From Liolophura sinensis (taxonomy: Eukaryota; Mollusca; Polyplacophora; Chitonida; Chitonidae), in the NCBI RefSeq assembly GCF_032854445.1, contig NC_088303.1, positions 2,365,501 through 2,429,500 on the forward strand: DNA of 64,000 nucleotides, read 5' to 3'. The notes beneath the pieces are model-generated. The model was not told the DNA's origin. It ran no database searches and saw only the letters and a program-made list of their open reading frames with translations. The position numbers and the translations under genes were made by a program. Positions 1 to 12,600 of this stretch are shown piece after piece; the stretch's first letter is position 1; every line of letters starts with the position of its first letter.

Positions 1-362
1 CTGATTACACCAGCACATTTTCAGTCCTACACCCATGGCATTCCAGCATTTTATAAATGTCCACTAACCATTTGGAAATACAGGTACAGTTGATACAGCA
101 TTTATTTTTTAGCGATATTCATCGAAAGTGAAAATCACCCTTTTCATCATAACTCAAATACTATTAATTTTGCACTCATAAAAAAGTGTCCCTCACATTG
201 AATATAATTCAATTTTATACTCTTAAATATACGCAAATAAAGTGCCAGTAATCAGCAAATGTTAGTTTGCTATTTTGGTGTTTTTTGTATGAGAATTCAT
301 ATGTTTTTAGTGTTTATTTGGATTGTTCTAGCCACTATCTAATTGTTACATGTGTGAAAACC

Positions 363-512
363 CTGGCTTCCCTGGGGTCATCATGGGAATGTCTGCCAGC
401 AACTTAAGGATGGTTGTGGGTTTCCTCCCACCATATATGTTAGACACTGGCATACAAGTGAAATATTTTTGAGCATCGTTTAAAAAACGAATCAGATAAA
501 TGAAAAAAATAA
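363..512 (+). mobile_element. 5'-truncated tRNA-derived SINE copy (family A)
   Basis: The segment follows the body and tail of the better-preserved copies at 31726-31986 (minus) and 38259-38500 (plus): a GTCTGCCAGCAACTT block, a GTGGGTTTCCTCCCACCATA block, then AAGTGAAATATT and an A/T-rich tail. The tRNA-like head is missing, so it is a truncated, inactive copy. Confidence 0.65.
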
Positions 513-537
513 ACATTTAAACACGGCCTTTAATAAT

Positions 538-655
538 AAGTACACACGATTTCTCTTCCATACACACATACCCAAGAAACTGTAACAAAATGTGTACACA
601 CGATTTCTCTTCCATACACACATACCCGAGAAAATGTAACAAAATGTGTACGCAC
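538..655. repeat. 54-bp direct repeat, about two copies
   Basis: The block beginning TACACACGATTTCTCTTCCA at 541 recurs at 595, a spacing of 54 bp, with only a few substitutions. A third partial unit starts near 649. Confidence 0.8.
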
Positions 656-783
656 AATATTGATGCTTTGATTGCCCAAAAAATAGAATTTCCAGACAAA
701 TAAAGGACGCATTTTTTAATCCTCACACAACGGATGTGTTTGGTATGAGAAGGTCAGTTGTCCTTTTTGATATATACCTTTAT

Positions 784-930
784 CAGTAACAGAGGTGTAT
801 TATGTTCAGTAACGGAGGTGTTTTATGTTCAGTAATGGAGGTGTTTTATGTTCAGTAACGGAGGTGTATTATGTTCAGTAACGGAGGTGTATTATATTCA
901 GTAACGGAGGTGTATTATGTTCAGTAAAGT
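784..930. repeat. 23-bp minisatellite, about six units
   Basis: CAGTAACGGAGGTGTWTTATGTT recurs at 23-bp spacing (for example starts at 784, 807 and 830) with few substitutions. Confidence 0.85.
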
Positions 931-935
931 AACCC

Positions 936-3060
936 TGTGAATAAGCATCGGTCTTGAACGGCTTTGCTGACGTCTAGTCATCATTGGTTAGTATATCTGT
1001 TGTCCACTGTTTGTCTTGTTTAAGTGAAAGGATTAAGTTCATGTCTATTTTTGAAGGAACGGACCAAGAAAAGAATAGGAAGAATTATTTTTGTAATGAA
1101 GAGATATGTTATAAAACTATACAAAGTAATTTTATAATTGGTGTGAGGTCATTACATACCATTTGGCAGTTACGTGTAATTCATGTATGGCTGCTGTAAG
1201 TGAAATATTCTAAGTATGCATGAAACACCAATCCGATAAATAAGATAAGTAAGTAATTCATGTTTAGGCTTTAACGGTGATTGATTGAGCAGGTACTTAA
1301 TTGACATAAATTGCGTTCGGAAAGTTTGATAATTCAGTAAGTTCATAAAGCATGATCATTCTACTCCAAGTTAGGAAGTTTCTTCTTATGTTTTACCTGT
1401 GTCAATCATGCTGATACCTCAACCTGGAACTTGGGCAATTGGGAACTTGTCATTATGTCACAGATTTGAAAGGTTTGAACGTAACAATTTCTGTGCTAGT
1501 TTGTTTTGTATAGATGAACCACCTGGAGAATAATGAGTATAGATGTGAGCAGATGTGAAATGAGGAGTCAGTAAGAATACCAGAGAGCACAGTAACCCTA
1601 TTGTATTGTCATGTATATGTGCCACCCATGCAAGTGTTGCTTTGTTTGTCAAGGCTCACTTTTCTGGGTAAACTTCTTGTTTATACAGAATACAGAATTA
1701 TCCACTTACACGTGACCACGGCATTTATATATGTCAGGCTAGGCACAACTTTCTCGTACAATATTTATTTACCTGTTGCAAAAATCTTTCATCCCAGCAA
1801 GTTTTAGCAAATTTTTGTGTTTGTGTCAGTGAAAAAGCAGTTTGAAATGTGCCAGTTTGTAGCTCTTATACTTTTGTTACCAATATTTTGGTGCCATTAA
1901 AGTTTGTATTTACCTGACTATATATTGTGTCCAGTGTTTTCTGTTTTATCTTCAAATGTTTTCTTCATAATAGGCAAAAAAATCACGTTGAATCCAAATA
2001 GTGAAGGATTTATCTGTAGAAATTAGCAGTGTAGAAAGTGCTTCTGCTAAATTTCTTTACAAAAACAAATCATTTAACAGACAACACTGGACAGTTTTTG
2101 GTATTCCTGTTTCACTAAGATGCATTATTTGTACAGCCATGTTACTTTCTGTTTCAACCATTTGTCATTGTTCAGTCATCCTGTATAACTTCATTTCTGG
2201 AAACCTTGAAGTTTTGCCGTCTGGAAAATTCAGACAAGTTTTGAAGCCTATGGGGCAATAATGACTTTAGATAAACTGCCTCAAAAGCAACCAATTTGTC
2301 TATAAAAAAAAAAAAAGAAAAGAAATTCAAAATTAGAGGTAACAGCACGGGTTGGCCCAAAACTGTGAAAGGTACCTCAATGGCAGGTGTTTGTCTTGAG
2401 TCCTAGGTTTGATGTTGGACTAGGTCAGAATAAATAAGTGAACTTTTTTTGCCTTCGGTGCCACACTTCTGCCACCTCAACAAAGGTTCATTTTGAAACC
2501 TACAACTGCAATATTTTACTGACTGGTCAAAATTCACAAAAACAGGCCAAATGCCATGAAGGTACAAAAGTCATGTGTCAGTGTTTATACAGAGTGCAGG
2601 TCTGTACTTTCACAGGAGACACGAAGTAAGTGCCTGAGAGCTTTGGCACTTCTCTCAAGAAAAGTACATGGAATGTGGTATGACTCCACCAGAGTCTGAG
2701 GATAGGCAGAGACGTAGGATTAGGTTATTGTCCTTTTTTTAATAAACTTTTTCCCATGGTAACTCTAGAGCCCTACTTCCGTAAAGCTTCCTTAGACCAA
2801 GGATATTGTCAATCACCATGGCTACGCAGTTTTAAAAGATATGTTGCCAGGGTATCTAAGAGCATGGTGCACTTTTCTGTGTTAAGGGGTCTTTGTGCAT
2901 GTACGGCCATGTATTCTTGCAGATTACCAGCTTGGGTAAAATCAGAGTAGATTTGCATGCAATTACATGACCTACAGGAATTGATCTAGATTTCACCACA
3001 AAAAATGTACCATGTCACGAAACATTACCTGTGGTTCAGATGTTTACATTTCTCCAGTAG
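936..3060. other. Noncoding stretch with no supported gene
   Basis: Apart from a SINE tail fragment near 1186-1252, nothing here supports a gene: open frames are short and AT-rich. One strong donor-like AAGTAAGTG occurs at 2624-2632, preceded by a short open frame, but no convincing acceptor goes with it. Confidence 0.6.
1186..1252 (+). mobile_element. SINE family A tail fragment
   Basis: GGCTGCTGTAAGTGAAATAT followed by a degraded AAACACCAAT and a (ATAAG)-type tail matches only the 3' end of the family A SINE. Confidence 0.55.
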
Positions 3061-3182
3061 GATACCATCTTGCTCTATCCTCCAAGCAAACCTCAAGACA
3101 TCTGTCCAAAACCAATAGAACTCTCAGAAACTGGCAAAATAAGGCAGATCATGGACAACATTTCACTTAAACTTTGGTACAG
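3061..3182 (+). CDS. Candidate internal exon of an unidentified gene
   Basis: I do not recognise this protein. After a pyrimidine-rich acceptor (TTTACATTTCTCCAGTAG) there is a stop-free 122-base block that reads like protein, with the segments LLYPPSKPQDICPKPIEL and KIRQIMDNISLKLWY, ending at a TACAG|GTGTGT donor. It starts in phase 0 and ends after two codon bases, which fits the candidate exon at 6821. The case rests on splice signals, phase and composition; no homology was tested. Chance open frame remains possible. Confidence 0.28.
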
Positions 3183-4601
3183 GTGTGTAAAATTGACTCT
3201 CAAAGGCACTAAAGGCCTAAGTGATACTTCTGATACCAACACTGAAGTTTTTCTGATAAAATTTATAAGTGGCCATATAAATTGGATGAATCAGTGAGAG
3301 TCGATGAGGTGTGTCCAGTTGAAAAGTGCTACACTTTAGGTGACATACGTGACCTTTTCTGACCTCTGCTTTGGACTTCATCATTGTGATGATGTACTTT
3401 GTCGTCATGGTGACCGTTGATCTAAGTTATGATTAAGTTGTGCTGAATTCCGTACAGTTCAACGGGTATGATTCGGCAGATAGATTGTACTCAGGTTTTG
3501 GAATTAAAAAGTAGCTCCTGTGGAGTGATGGGCAAGTCTTTGGCTGGGACTGATTTCACTGACCTGTTAATGACTCTTAGATGCTTAGTAATCTACTACC
3601 AAGCATTAGCCTTGGAGGTGAGCATGGATTGAGTCTTGAGCCTGGTCGTGCCACTAACATGAACCTCTGCGTACCATTGGTACATAATGGTTTAACACTC
3701 ATTCTAAGTGTACAGGCCAGGTACTGTTTGGTTAGGTTTCGGCATACTGTAACTAAACGGTGCGCTGTGCGTGGTGTCTGTCAGGATGTACTGTATTTGA
3801 GCCGAAGTCTGACCTGTACATCTCCACTTTCAAAGCCACATAAAAGCATTAAAATGATAATTTGATGCCAGTGATTACAATTTTCTCGGAATAAATTAAT
3901 ACGATAATTAGTAGTGATTATATAGAGCTCAGGCAGAACTACAGATGGCACTACATCTGTCCTACTGAAAGGAAATGAAAGATGAGTGCCTTGGATTCAT
4001 AAATCCAAAGTTCTATCATATGAATAGACCTACAGCTTATAATAGCAATGTCATGATCAATTGTGCCAAGATGTTTAACCGTCCCTGTAGACAACCACCT
4101 AACCCCCCACCGACCACCACGCATAATAAGAGATTGACTTCAAAGCATGATTTAATTTAATGGAATACAGAAATGACACAGATTGGCAAGTTAAATCTGC
4201 AGTACCCAAATTTGTGTCAGTGAAACGTTCAAACCAGAGCAATGACTACAAGTAATGTACACACAAATCACAGTGATAGCATTTATCTCATCAGGTACCT
4301 GTTTATAATAGGAAGGTATATAGAGACGAGCATGGCCGTTTGCCCATAGGTCTGTTTTAAATCATTCTTCAAACCAATCTCCTTTTGTTCTTGATGGATT
4401 CTCCAAACTTCACAAATCTTTTCAGGATGACATGCGAATGTGGGTTTTGGGCATGGTACTTCAGTTATCTCCAAGTTATTGCCCTTTGAAAAGAAAGCTA
4501 GGAGAAATAAGTGGGGTTTTTTTCTGTTCAAACTAATAGCCCTAATCAGAAAGGAATTCAGAGCAGAAAGTGTCAGGGGTTCTTCATGAATATCAGTCAA
4601 A
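3183..4601. other. Noncoding stretch with no supported feature
   Basis: Only short open frames occur on either strand, and none has recognisable domains or flanking splice signals. If the candidate exons at 3061 and 6821 are real, this lies in the intron between them. Confidence 0.5.
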
Positions 4602-5494
4602 TTTTGGGGATATATTTATAGATGTCCATATCAAATTTTGTATGTTTTGGGGATATGTTTAGATGCCCATATCAAATTTTGTATGTTTTGGGGATATGTA
4701 TAGATGTCCATATCAAATTTTGTGTGTTTTGGGGATATGTATAGATGCCCCTATCAAATTTTTTATGTTTTGGGGATATATGTATAGATGTCCATATCGA
4801 ATTTTGTGTGTTTTGGGGATATGTATAGATGTTCTTATTAAATTTTGTATGTTTTGGGGATATATGTATATATGTCCATATCAAACTTTGTATGTTTTGG
4901 GGATACATATATAGATGCCCGTATTAAATTTTTTGTGTTTTGGGAATATATGTATAGATGTTCGTATCAAATTTTTTGTGTTTTGTGGATATATGTATAG
5001 ATGTCCGTATCAAATTTTGTATGTTTTGGGGATATATGTATAAATGCCTGTATCAAATTTTGTATGTTTTGCGAGTATATGTATAGATGTACGCATCAAA
5101 TTTTTGTATGTTTTTGGGATATATGTATAGATGTCCATATCAAATTTTGTGTGTTTTTGGGATATAGGTATAGATGTCCGTATCAAATTTTGTATGTTTA
5201 GGGGATATATGTATAGATGTCCGTATCAAATTTTGTATGTTTGGGGGATGTATGTATAGATGTCCGTATCAAATTTTTTTTTTGGGGGGGGGGGGGGATA
5301 TATGTATAAATGTCTGTATCAAATTTTGTATGTTGGGGGGATATGTATAGATGTCCATATCAAATTTTTTGTGTTTTGGGGATATATGTATAAATGTCTG
5401 TATTAAATTTTGTATGTTGGGGGGATATATATAGATGTCCGTATCAAATTTTGTATGTTTAGGGGATATATGTATAGACGTCCAAATCAAATTT
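4602..5494. repeat. About 41-43 bp minisatellite, roughly 21 units
   Basis: The unit GGGGATATGTATAGATGTCC plus ATATCAAATTTTGTRTGTTT repeats across the interval. Length variation comes mainly from ATAT insertions and from the poly-T and poly-G runs; one unit near 5272-5298 holds a long T run followed by a G run. Short open frames on both strands here are by-products of the repeat. Confidence 0.9.
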
Positions 5495-5891
5495 GCAGTG
5501 GGGCACATGAATTATTTGCGGAGTATTGACTCTCTCAGGATGAAGCCTAGGCTGGGAGATATTACTGGGTTGTGAACACAGATTCCACATGATTATTTTG
5601 TTCAAAACAACACGTACTTACGTATACATAATGATATTGATGTTGACGCACAATTTGCTTCTGATAGGATTAGTTGATTTCAAAGTTTGTAGCCTGGTTT
5701 GGAAAATATGTTTAAGGTTTGTTAAGCCATCCCCATCTAACATTTGTACGTGGTTATTTTTCCAGAGTTCCATGTCTTGAGTAGGTTCTATGTCAGCATA
5801 TTCTTGTAGATGCTCTTGCGGTCCACACACACAGAACATTTGTTGAGCAGATATTGCGTCTAAAATATTTGTACGGGGCTGGGGTATTTGA

Positions 5892-6042
5892 CGAGTAGTG
5901 TAACTCTGAAAAACAAAAGACTGATTTGACTCAATATTTCAGCACTTTATTTTGCCATCATCAGGAAAATCAGTTCTGCTGATGATGGCAAAATAAAGTG
6001 CCGAAATATTGAGTCTTTCGTTTTTTGGAGTTACAATACTCG
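5892..6042. repeat. Near-perfect inverted repeat (foldback element)
   Basis: Left arm 5892-5964 and right arm 5979-6042 are reverse complements with a 6-base insertion and a few mismatches. They are separated by only 14 bases. Each arm includes TTGCCATCATCAG or its complement CTGATGATGGCAA. The transcript would form a hairpin with a stem of over 60 bp. It carries no coding capacity and is best read as a foldback or MITE-type relic. Confidence 0.85.
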
Positions 6043-6138
6043 TGAATTACATTAAACTAATGAGTGGAACACAGGGTTGTTTGGGTATTCACCATCTATT
6101 GTCGACTCTTGTTTTCTTTTCTCTCGCTGCCTGTTAAA

Positions 6139-6170
<32 letters not shown>
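6139..6170. repeat. Compound (CA)n(TA)n microsatellite
   Basis: A short AC run passes directly into an AT run. Confidence 0.95.
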
Positions 6171-6820
6171 CAGGTTTTGTTAGGGTGGTCTACCTGCATT
6201 TTGTTGATAGTGAATTGTGGAATCAAGATCTTAGCATGTATGTAAACCTCATATATGTACCAGAATGCAAGTACTTTGTGTTTATATGTGGAATTTTAGG
6301 CTGTCAACCTTTTTTGTCACCAAGTAGTTTCCTTCCAAGCCTGTTAATACTGTGTCTGACAGTGGGAAATTCATCTGTCAAATACCAGATTTGAGGACAT
6401 ACCTACTGCTTGAAGGCAATGTAGTGGACCTACTTTATTTCTTATTTAAACTTCTTTTTCTGTTCCAGCATGACCACTGTAATTGTAAGCTCCCTTGGTC
6501 TTTATTTTATGCTGTCTGTCATACTGTCATGCACAGAATGTCCAGACAACTCCAGAGTGCTTTGACTGTGTGCTGAGATTTGGGTTTTCAGCAATGTTCA
6601 ACAGTCGCCTTTGATTTCCAACTGACTAACTTTGTCCAGACAATAACTGAAAAATGCTGTAGCCAATAGGAGAGTTTCGAATTTGAACTTTGTTCTGGCT
6701 AGATTAAGGTAAAAAAGAGCTACTGTAACTTATCCAAGATGTTGGGCCTGTATTGCTTGGTCACCCTTTACTATAACACGGGTGTTGGAAAAAGGTTTCA
6801 CAAAAAGTTACATAGAGTAG

Positions 6821-6910
6821 ACAAAGGATGGAGAAAATTGAGGAGCTCAACATTTATGAATTTGAGAAGTTTCGAAAGGAAAGAGGTGTCTTTTGTGCCT
6901 CTGGAACACG
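6821..6910 (+). CDS. Candidate internal exon of an unidentified gene
   Basis: This 90-base block opens after ...CATAGAGTAG and closes at ACACG|GTGAGAC. Its frame encodes a charged segment, RMEKIEELNIYEFEKFRKER, then GVFCASGT. It begins with one base completing a codon and ends with two, so it joins in frame to the candidate exon ending at 3182 and to both candidate last exons at 8154 and 9537. The acceptor has a poor pyrimidine tract, which lowers confidence. I recognise no domain; the segment is probably helical. Confidence 0.28.
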
Positions 6911-8153
6911 GTGAGACAATCGATCAATACATTAATATCAACAAAGGTTGCCTAACATTTTAACAAGTCACATAATACAGGACTGTTTTTACCTTCAATG
7001 ACAAAAGAGTTTTACTCTATAGTTTTCACACATAAAACAATATGGATGTTGCCTCCGTCCATTGTTTTGTAGTTGTTCGACATTGTTGTCAGCGACAAGG
7101 TGGCTGGGGTTGGCCTTCATGATTAGCGAAAACAAGATGGCCACCACAGCCATCTTTGCTTTCTTCTTGTTAACTATGGCCAATAACTTCTTGAAAACAC
7201 TGTAAGTGATTGCCTTCAAACTCGTGGTATAACATTAATGAAGATGAAAGTGCATAACTGCCACTTTCGTTCAAATTTGTGTAGACGATGATTTGAGAAC
7301 TCTATGACCGACTACATTCAAACTTGGACAGTTGTCTTATGACAGATTGATCTTCAGAGATTGGTTTTCACCTGTGGGGGTTAACCAGTTTGGTCCTTTT
7401 TTTTCTGTAGAACATTGCCCAGACTATATTTCCATGCTGTGATCAACTCCTTTCAGACGTGTGAAGTTGTATCAGTCAGAGCAGCTGGGAGTGGTTCTCA
7501 GCTGTGCATGTTTGATTAAAACAAAATAGCTACTGGAGCCATTTTGGTCTCCCTGTAGAGAAACTTTACATGTACAAAAATTTGAGTGCTATGGACAGAT
7601 TTCATTGAGGATTGAACAGCATTGTGACATGTGTGAGAGGACAGCTGTGAGTGGCTGGGATCCTCATTCACCACTTCCTGTCACTGATTCGCTGGGTTTG
7701 GCGACTTTTCAGCCAATAACACATCAGGAATTGGAAATGCTTATCCAGGATTGGTACCTATCCAGTAGGACAATTGGACATACTGATGTCAAACTTTTTG
7801 TGACTGACAGCTTAGTTTCTTCACCCTGTTACATATAGCTGAAAATGGTACAATGTGTCAGTAAACACTCTACAGATGTATGTGTGCTGTTGTCAGGTAG
7901 GTTGTTTGTGTGGGGGCTGAATAATGTGTGGGTAATGCCAGCTATATATGAGGAGTAAGCACTTGCTGTAGTAGCTTGTGTTATGAATGGCTGGAATTTG
8001 GCCTAGTGTCTTGGAAGGAGTTGTGTTGCAAATTGGTTAGACAGATGGAAATGGGCAATGCATCATAAAAACACAAATTTGTGTACATTAAAACTCTTTA
8101 CACCCCACAGGCAACTAATCCTGATATTTTTCTCTTTGTGTTTGCCGTTCAAG
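6911..8153. other. Noncoding stretch, possibly an intron
   Basis: I see no supported gene or repeat. If the flanking candidate exons are real, this is their intron; its 3' end carries a pyrimidine-rich tract before CAAG at 8150-8153. Confidence 0.45.
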
Positions 8154-8277
8154 GCCTCGTGGACTCCCCAAAAAGCTTCTGCGTTCTATTCCCCTGGTAA
8201 AGGAGCCTGTGGTGGAAGAAGCGCCCTCTACCTGCTCCTCCTCTTCCTCCAGAAAACGCTCTCTGTCTGTCTTCTGA
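8154..8277 (+). CDS. Candidate last exon (alternative 1) of an unidentified gene
   Basis: After the tract TTTTTCTCTTTGTGTTTGCC and an AAG acceptor, the frame reads RGLPKKLLRSIPLVKEPVVE, then a serine run and RKRSLSVF before TGA at 8275-8277. The sequence is proline/serine-rich with basic clusters, typical of a disordered C-terminus, and its end (S-V-F) resembles a class I PDZ-binding motif. It starts with one base completing a codon, matching the donor phase at 6910. I cannot name the protein. A 119-codon antisense frame over the same bases looks like a shadow. Confidence 0.32.
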
Positions 8278-9536
8278 TCTGCTGGGGGGAAGTTTGGGTG
8301 ATTCCCCCATTGCAAGTATCTCTGTGTGGCAACCTCCCCTTTTGATTTTATGGAATAGCATGAGGCTTTGGGTGGTGACACAATAAGTTTTGGTGAATAC
8401 TTTGATTTGGCTGTCTGTAATTCTTTATTTTTGACTTCTTTTATGTGAAGTGAAAGGACATTTTCTGCTTTCATTTTTTTGTCACTACAGTGTGATTCCC
8501 CTTTTTATTCCTTTGGCATGAAACTTAGCTCTTCATATCACCCAGCTGGCCATTGCATACAAAATTCATATGGTTACACCACAATCTGTTTCACTGCTTA
8601 TAGGTAGATACACGTAAAGCTGTGTCTCAAAGTATCTCATGTTTTCCTGCCTGGTTTCTTTGACACTGTCATGCATTTTCTAAGGGGCACTACAGCTAAT
8701 TGTTTCTGCAAATTGGTGCACCATGCATGTTAGTAATACCTGATTAGGCGCCGTGTTTCTGAATTTTCTTGAAAGTACTTCTTTGTGGAGTAACAGCTTA
8801 CATGTGGTTAGGTGTTACCTTACGCATTGTATCCGTTCCTACCTGCATGGCCACTGGTATTCAGCCTCTATTACCTGCATGTGTGTGTATTGGTTCTGAC
8901 CATGCTTTATAATACATGTATCATTCATCATGAGAATTCAAGTTATAATAGCAATAATAACGTTCATCTTTTTTGTGAGGTTATACAGTCAAGTGACTGA
9001 AGCCCTCCACGCCTACACCCATTATGGTCACTAGAGCTCTTATCTACTCAAACTCCACCTAGGTCTTTCAAATGTCTGCTGTGGCCCAGTTATCGGGCTC
9101 CAGATGAAGTGCAAGGCTTATGCAGTCAGTGAACTTAACATTTGTCAGGCTCAATACTTTACATTAAATCCAAGGAATGATCTCAGATTCTAACTATGAC
9201 CCAGTAGAATCTATAAACCTTAAACATGTTCAATGCAGTGGGTGTTTTAGATGTTTCTGGTTAGAGCTAAAATAGAGAAAGAGTTTGTCTTTCCACTGTT
9301 TTGTGTGAATGGTCATGGAATATTATTTGGTGACATTTTAAGCTTACTCTTGTGAAAGGCAAAACTTTCCACTTCATGCTTTGCATATTGGAGGTGAGAT
9401 GTATCTCAAATCCTTTCTCACTCAAGCAGTAATGAAGATATTTAAAGTCTCTGTGCGATACCCCTATAAAACACTTGTATGGTATAATTTGCATGTGACG
9501 CCGTTGACCTAACCCCTGATTTTTCTTTGTGAACAG
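8278..9536. other. Noncoding stretch between two candidate last exons
   Basis: If the exon at 8154 is terminal, this begins as its 3' UTR. No repeat or gene was recognised. The end has an acceptor-like TTTTTCTTTGTGAACAG at 9520-9536. Confidence 0.45.
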
Positions 9537-9627
9537 GGAGGCACCCACAGGCATGATGAACATCAAGAGGAATTCCGGATGGCCACTGTTCAACACCAAG
9601 AAGGACCAAGGGAAATATTACTACTGA
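9537..9627 (+). CDS. Candidate last exon (alternative 2) of an unidentified gene
   Basis: A good acceptor (TTTTTCTTTGTGAACAG) precedes a short frame encoding EAPTGMMNIKRNSGWPLFNT, then KKDQGKYYY and TGA at 9625-9627. About two thirds of its third codon positions are G or C, unlike the AT-rich surroundings, which favours coding use of this frame. Starting with one codon-completing base, it fits the donor at 6910 exactly as the exon at 8154 does, so the two could be alternative last exons. A second frame stays open slightly longer but has poorer codon character. Protein family not recognised. Confidence 0.38.
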
Positions 9628-12600
9628 CCCCTGCAATCTGGGGGGCATTCCTGCAGAACTTCAAAGGCGTTGTATGCATGCCACATGGCTGGGAAATTGA
9701 CTGTATACATGGGTTATTTATGTATGCATACATGTGCTGTACAAAGTAGCATCAGTTTTGCAGTAGAGACCTGGGCTTGGTTTCGGGTGTTGTCATATGA
9801 GGAAGTGTGAATAGGCATATGCACATGTACTGCGTATTTGTGCTCTCCTGAATGTTGTGTAGGGCTTGACATTTTCTTTGATGGTGCTATCATAAGTTGG
9901 TCAAAACTCATCCTGTGTGCAGTTATTGCTTTAAAATAGCAAGTAATGCAGTATTTATGCTAAGCAAAAGCATTTGTGTGTTTAGTAGCAGTTATAGAGT
10001 AGATGAAAGAGGGCTGCCGTTTGACAAAAATGAGTAACCAAACAAGGATGCATGACCCCCCACCATACAATATGGTAGCAATGTTTTAGCAATACTGAAA
10101 CCATTATTGAAACCAGAACATGTCTCAGTTCATCAAAGGCCATAACAAATGGGTGGCTTATGGTTTTAATGCCAAGAATCTCTTGTATTACTCACTTAGA
10201 TGATATGTTTTGACTTGTCATTTTTAAACATTGGATTGCACATTCGCGTCTTTCATTTGTAACTTGAACAATATTTCTGGTATGCTAGTATCATTTCAGC
10301 TGTGTCCTCTGTGATTGTGATGATGTACATATGTTGTATTACTAGGCTACATCCATAGCTAGTTGTTCCTATGAATTTATTACAGTAACACCTACACTAA
10401 CGAAAGAGTTAAACTTGCATAGCAATATAATTTCCATTTATGCACCAAGGCTTATACATTACCCCTACAATGCATTGCGGCCCATAGTTGTAGCATTAAC
10501 ATTGTCAGTCTTTATAGAACACCATAGAACTAGATAGGCTGCCTATGCAAAGTAGTGATTGCCTTGAATTGCCACAGCATTGAAGATGACTGCAGATATT
10601 ATTTCTCCAATAACCAGTCTTAATTACATTTGTTCATTATGGTTTTACAGTGCGTAATACAGTGTATTTATGATTTATATAGATTCTTTTTTGAAAGGCG
10701 GGTAAATCTAATTTATTTGCTCAACTTGTCATATGTACAATGTAACTGATCCTATTGTGTGCTGTTGTTGCCTACTACAAATCACATGTGTAACAAGAAA
10801 GAAAGAACCAATTACTGTCAGTCTGCAACAGTATGTATTATATTTATTGTCAGGGTTGTTGTCAGAAGTGAAATACCTGGATTCAGTCCAGAGTGTTGTT
10901 GCACCAAAGAAATTAAAAGATAGAATTTTTAGTTCCACCCTCTTCCACGCAGCATAAGGGCAGTGGTGAAGTAACGGAATGTCATTGCATCTGTTTTGTG
11001 ACTGGGAGGGTGTAGAGTTCATTCTGGTGTCACCACAATGGTGTTCTGAAAGTGTTTGTATTGAAAGGTACCTGTTACAACTAGCCAACTCTTGCGGTTT
11101 AGCTGAAATAGTACTGAAAGAGAAAACGCCCCAAACAAGAAAAAACAAAGGCTGTCACTTTGATTGCGTAATTTTTATTCAAGCTGGCTAAAATGTTAGT
11201 ACTCCGTGTTTTTGTACATGTCTGATGAAATGTAACACTGTCGTCACAAAGTGTGACCCCGGTATTTTTGTACACTTTGTTCTGTAAGTCTTTTTTCTTT
11301 TTTGTGGTGATACTAATAAGCTGGTACTGGTGACACTAAAGAGAGAAATTAATTCCAACCCCGTGCAAGGACCAAAATTTGTCAGTTCTTCATTTAACCA
11401 AAGATAGCAAGTTATATTCATGATTTTAGCCTCCTTGCTTCGTGGGGTTTTATATGGAATTTTTTGAAAATATTTACCTGTGCTCATGGACATTATGTAC
11501 CTTATGCCTCAGGCTTAAACAAGGTGACATGTCTATCCCAGATATGAGTGCGAGTAGTGTAGGTTAGAAAAGCAATACATAGCTTCCTAGATGTTTCATT
11601 CCATGTCATTCACACTTATCACTATATATTTAAATTTGGTGGTGCTAAGATATTTTTGAGACAAATTCTTGAGACAACAAGCCTCCTTGCATTGTTAGAA
11701 TGCTGACATTCATTACAATGTCATGTTTCAGGTTTAGTGTTTTTTCCTTTTGTTTTTCAGTTAATTCATTTATTTGTTTTCATCTCATACATGCCCATGC
11801 TGAAACCAAAGAGTCAGTATTACATGTATGTCATTGTTTTTTGTATATCTAATATATTTACCTGTATAAGTTTTTGTTTGCATGCCTTCATGATGAGGTA
11901 TCAAGAAGCAAGACAGTAAAATGTCTGTACTGAATGAATGAAGTTTCTTACAATTGAACCCATGGAATGTCAGGAGGTTCCTGAATTCGGATTGGTACAC
12001 ATGAATTTGCATTGCTAGGTTTTCCAAGGCTGATGCCTTTTTTTTTTCTTTGAAAGAAGATATTCTTCAATGTATTCTAGTATTCTTGGTGGCCTAAAGT
12101 GTTGTTTTTTGTGTGTGTGTGTGTGTTTTTTTTTAATTTACATGTTAGATCAATTCATAAATATGTCTCAGATAAAAAAAAAATCAAAATAGTACCTTAA
12201 GTTGGCTGCATATGGTGTGTAATATTATTTTTATGTACATAGACTTGAGTGTCCTTGGCAGCTACATGGTTTTGTGATTTATACCATACCAGCGCTCTAA
12301 CTGAACTTTTTCCTTCCTCACAAAGCATGTGCACAAATAGAAGCCAGTGCATGGCGTTTCTTTTCTTTTTTTTTTTTCATTTTTTACTTCTTTTTTTTTT
12401 TTATCGCATGCCTTCATGATGATTGCCTAGATTGGGCTGGGGTTGGTTCTTCTGTGGGAAACTTGGCGGTAAACTTGAATGATTGTCTCTTTTCCCAAAA
12501 TGTACCTGAACATTTATAGACAGTCCTGTCTAGTAAATTTGAACCTTTGGCTGTATACCTCCTCATGCTATGACCTTTATTATACGAGATACCACGATTC

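Noticed and set aside
5979-6006. Hammerhead ribozyme core (CTGATGA ... GAAA)
   Set aside because: The conserved pair directly after CUGAUGA cannot form (U opposite C, or a bulge is needed) and no proper NUH site with stems I and III was found. The resemblance comes from the inverted repeat.
8115-8474. 119-codon minus-strand frame with a Glu-rich stretch
   Set aside because: The Glu run is the complement of the serine codons of the plus-strand exon candidate; no splice context or domain on the minus strand.
10729-11148. 139-codon minus-strand frame
   Set aside because: Mixed composition without any domain, overlapping plus-strand frames of similar quality; consistent with chance.
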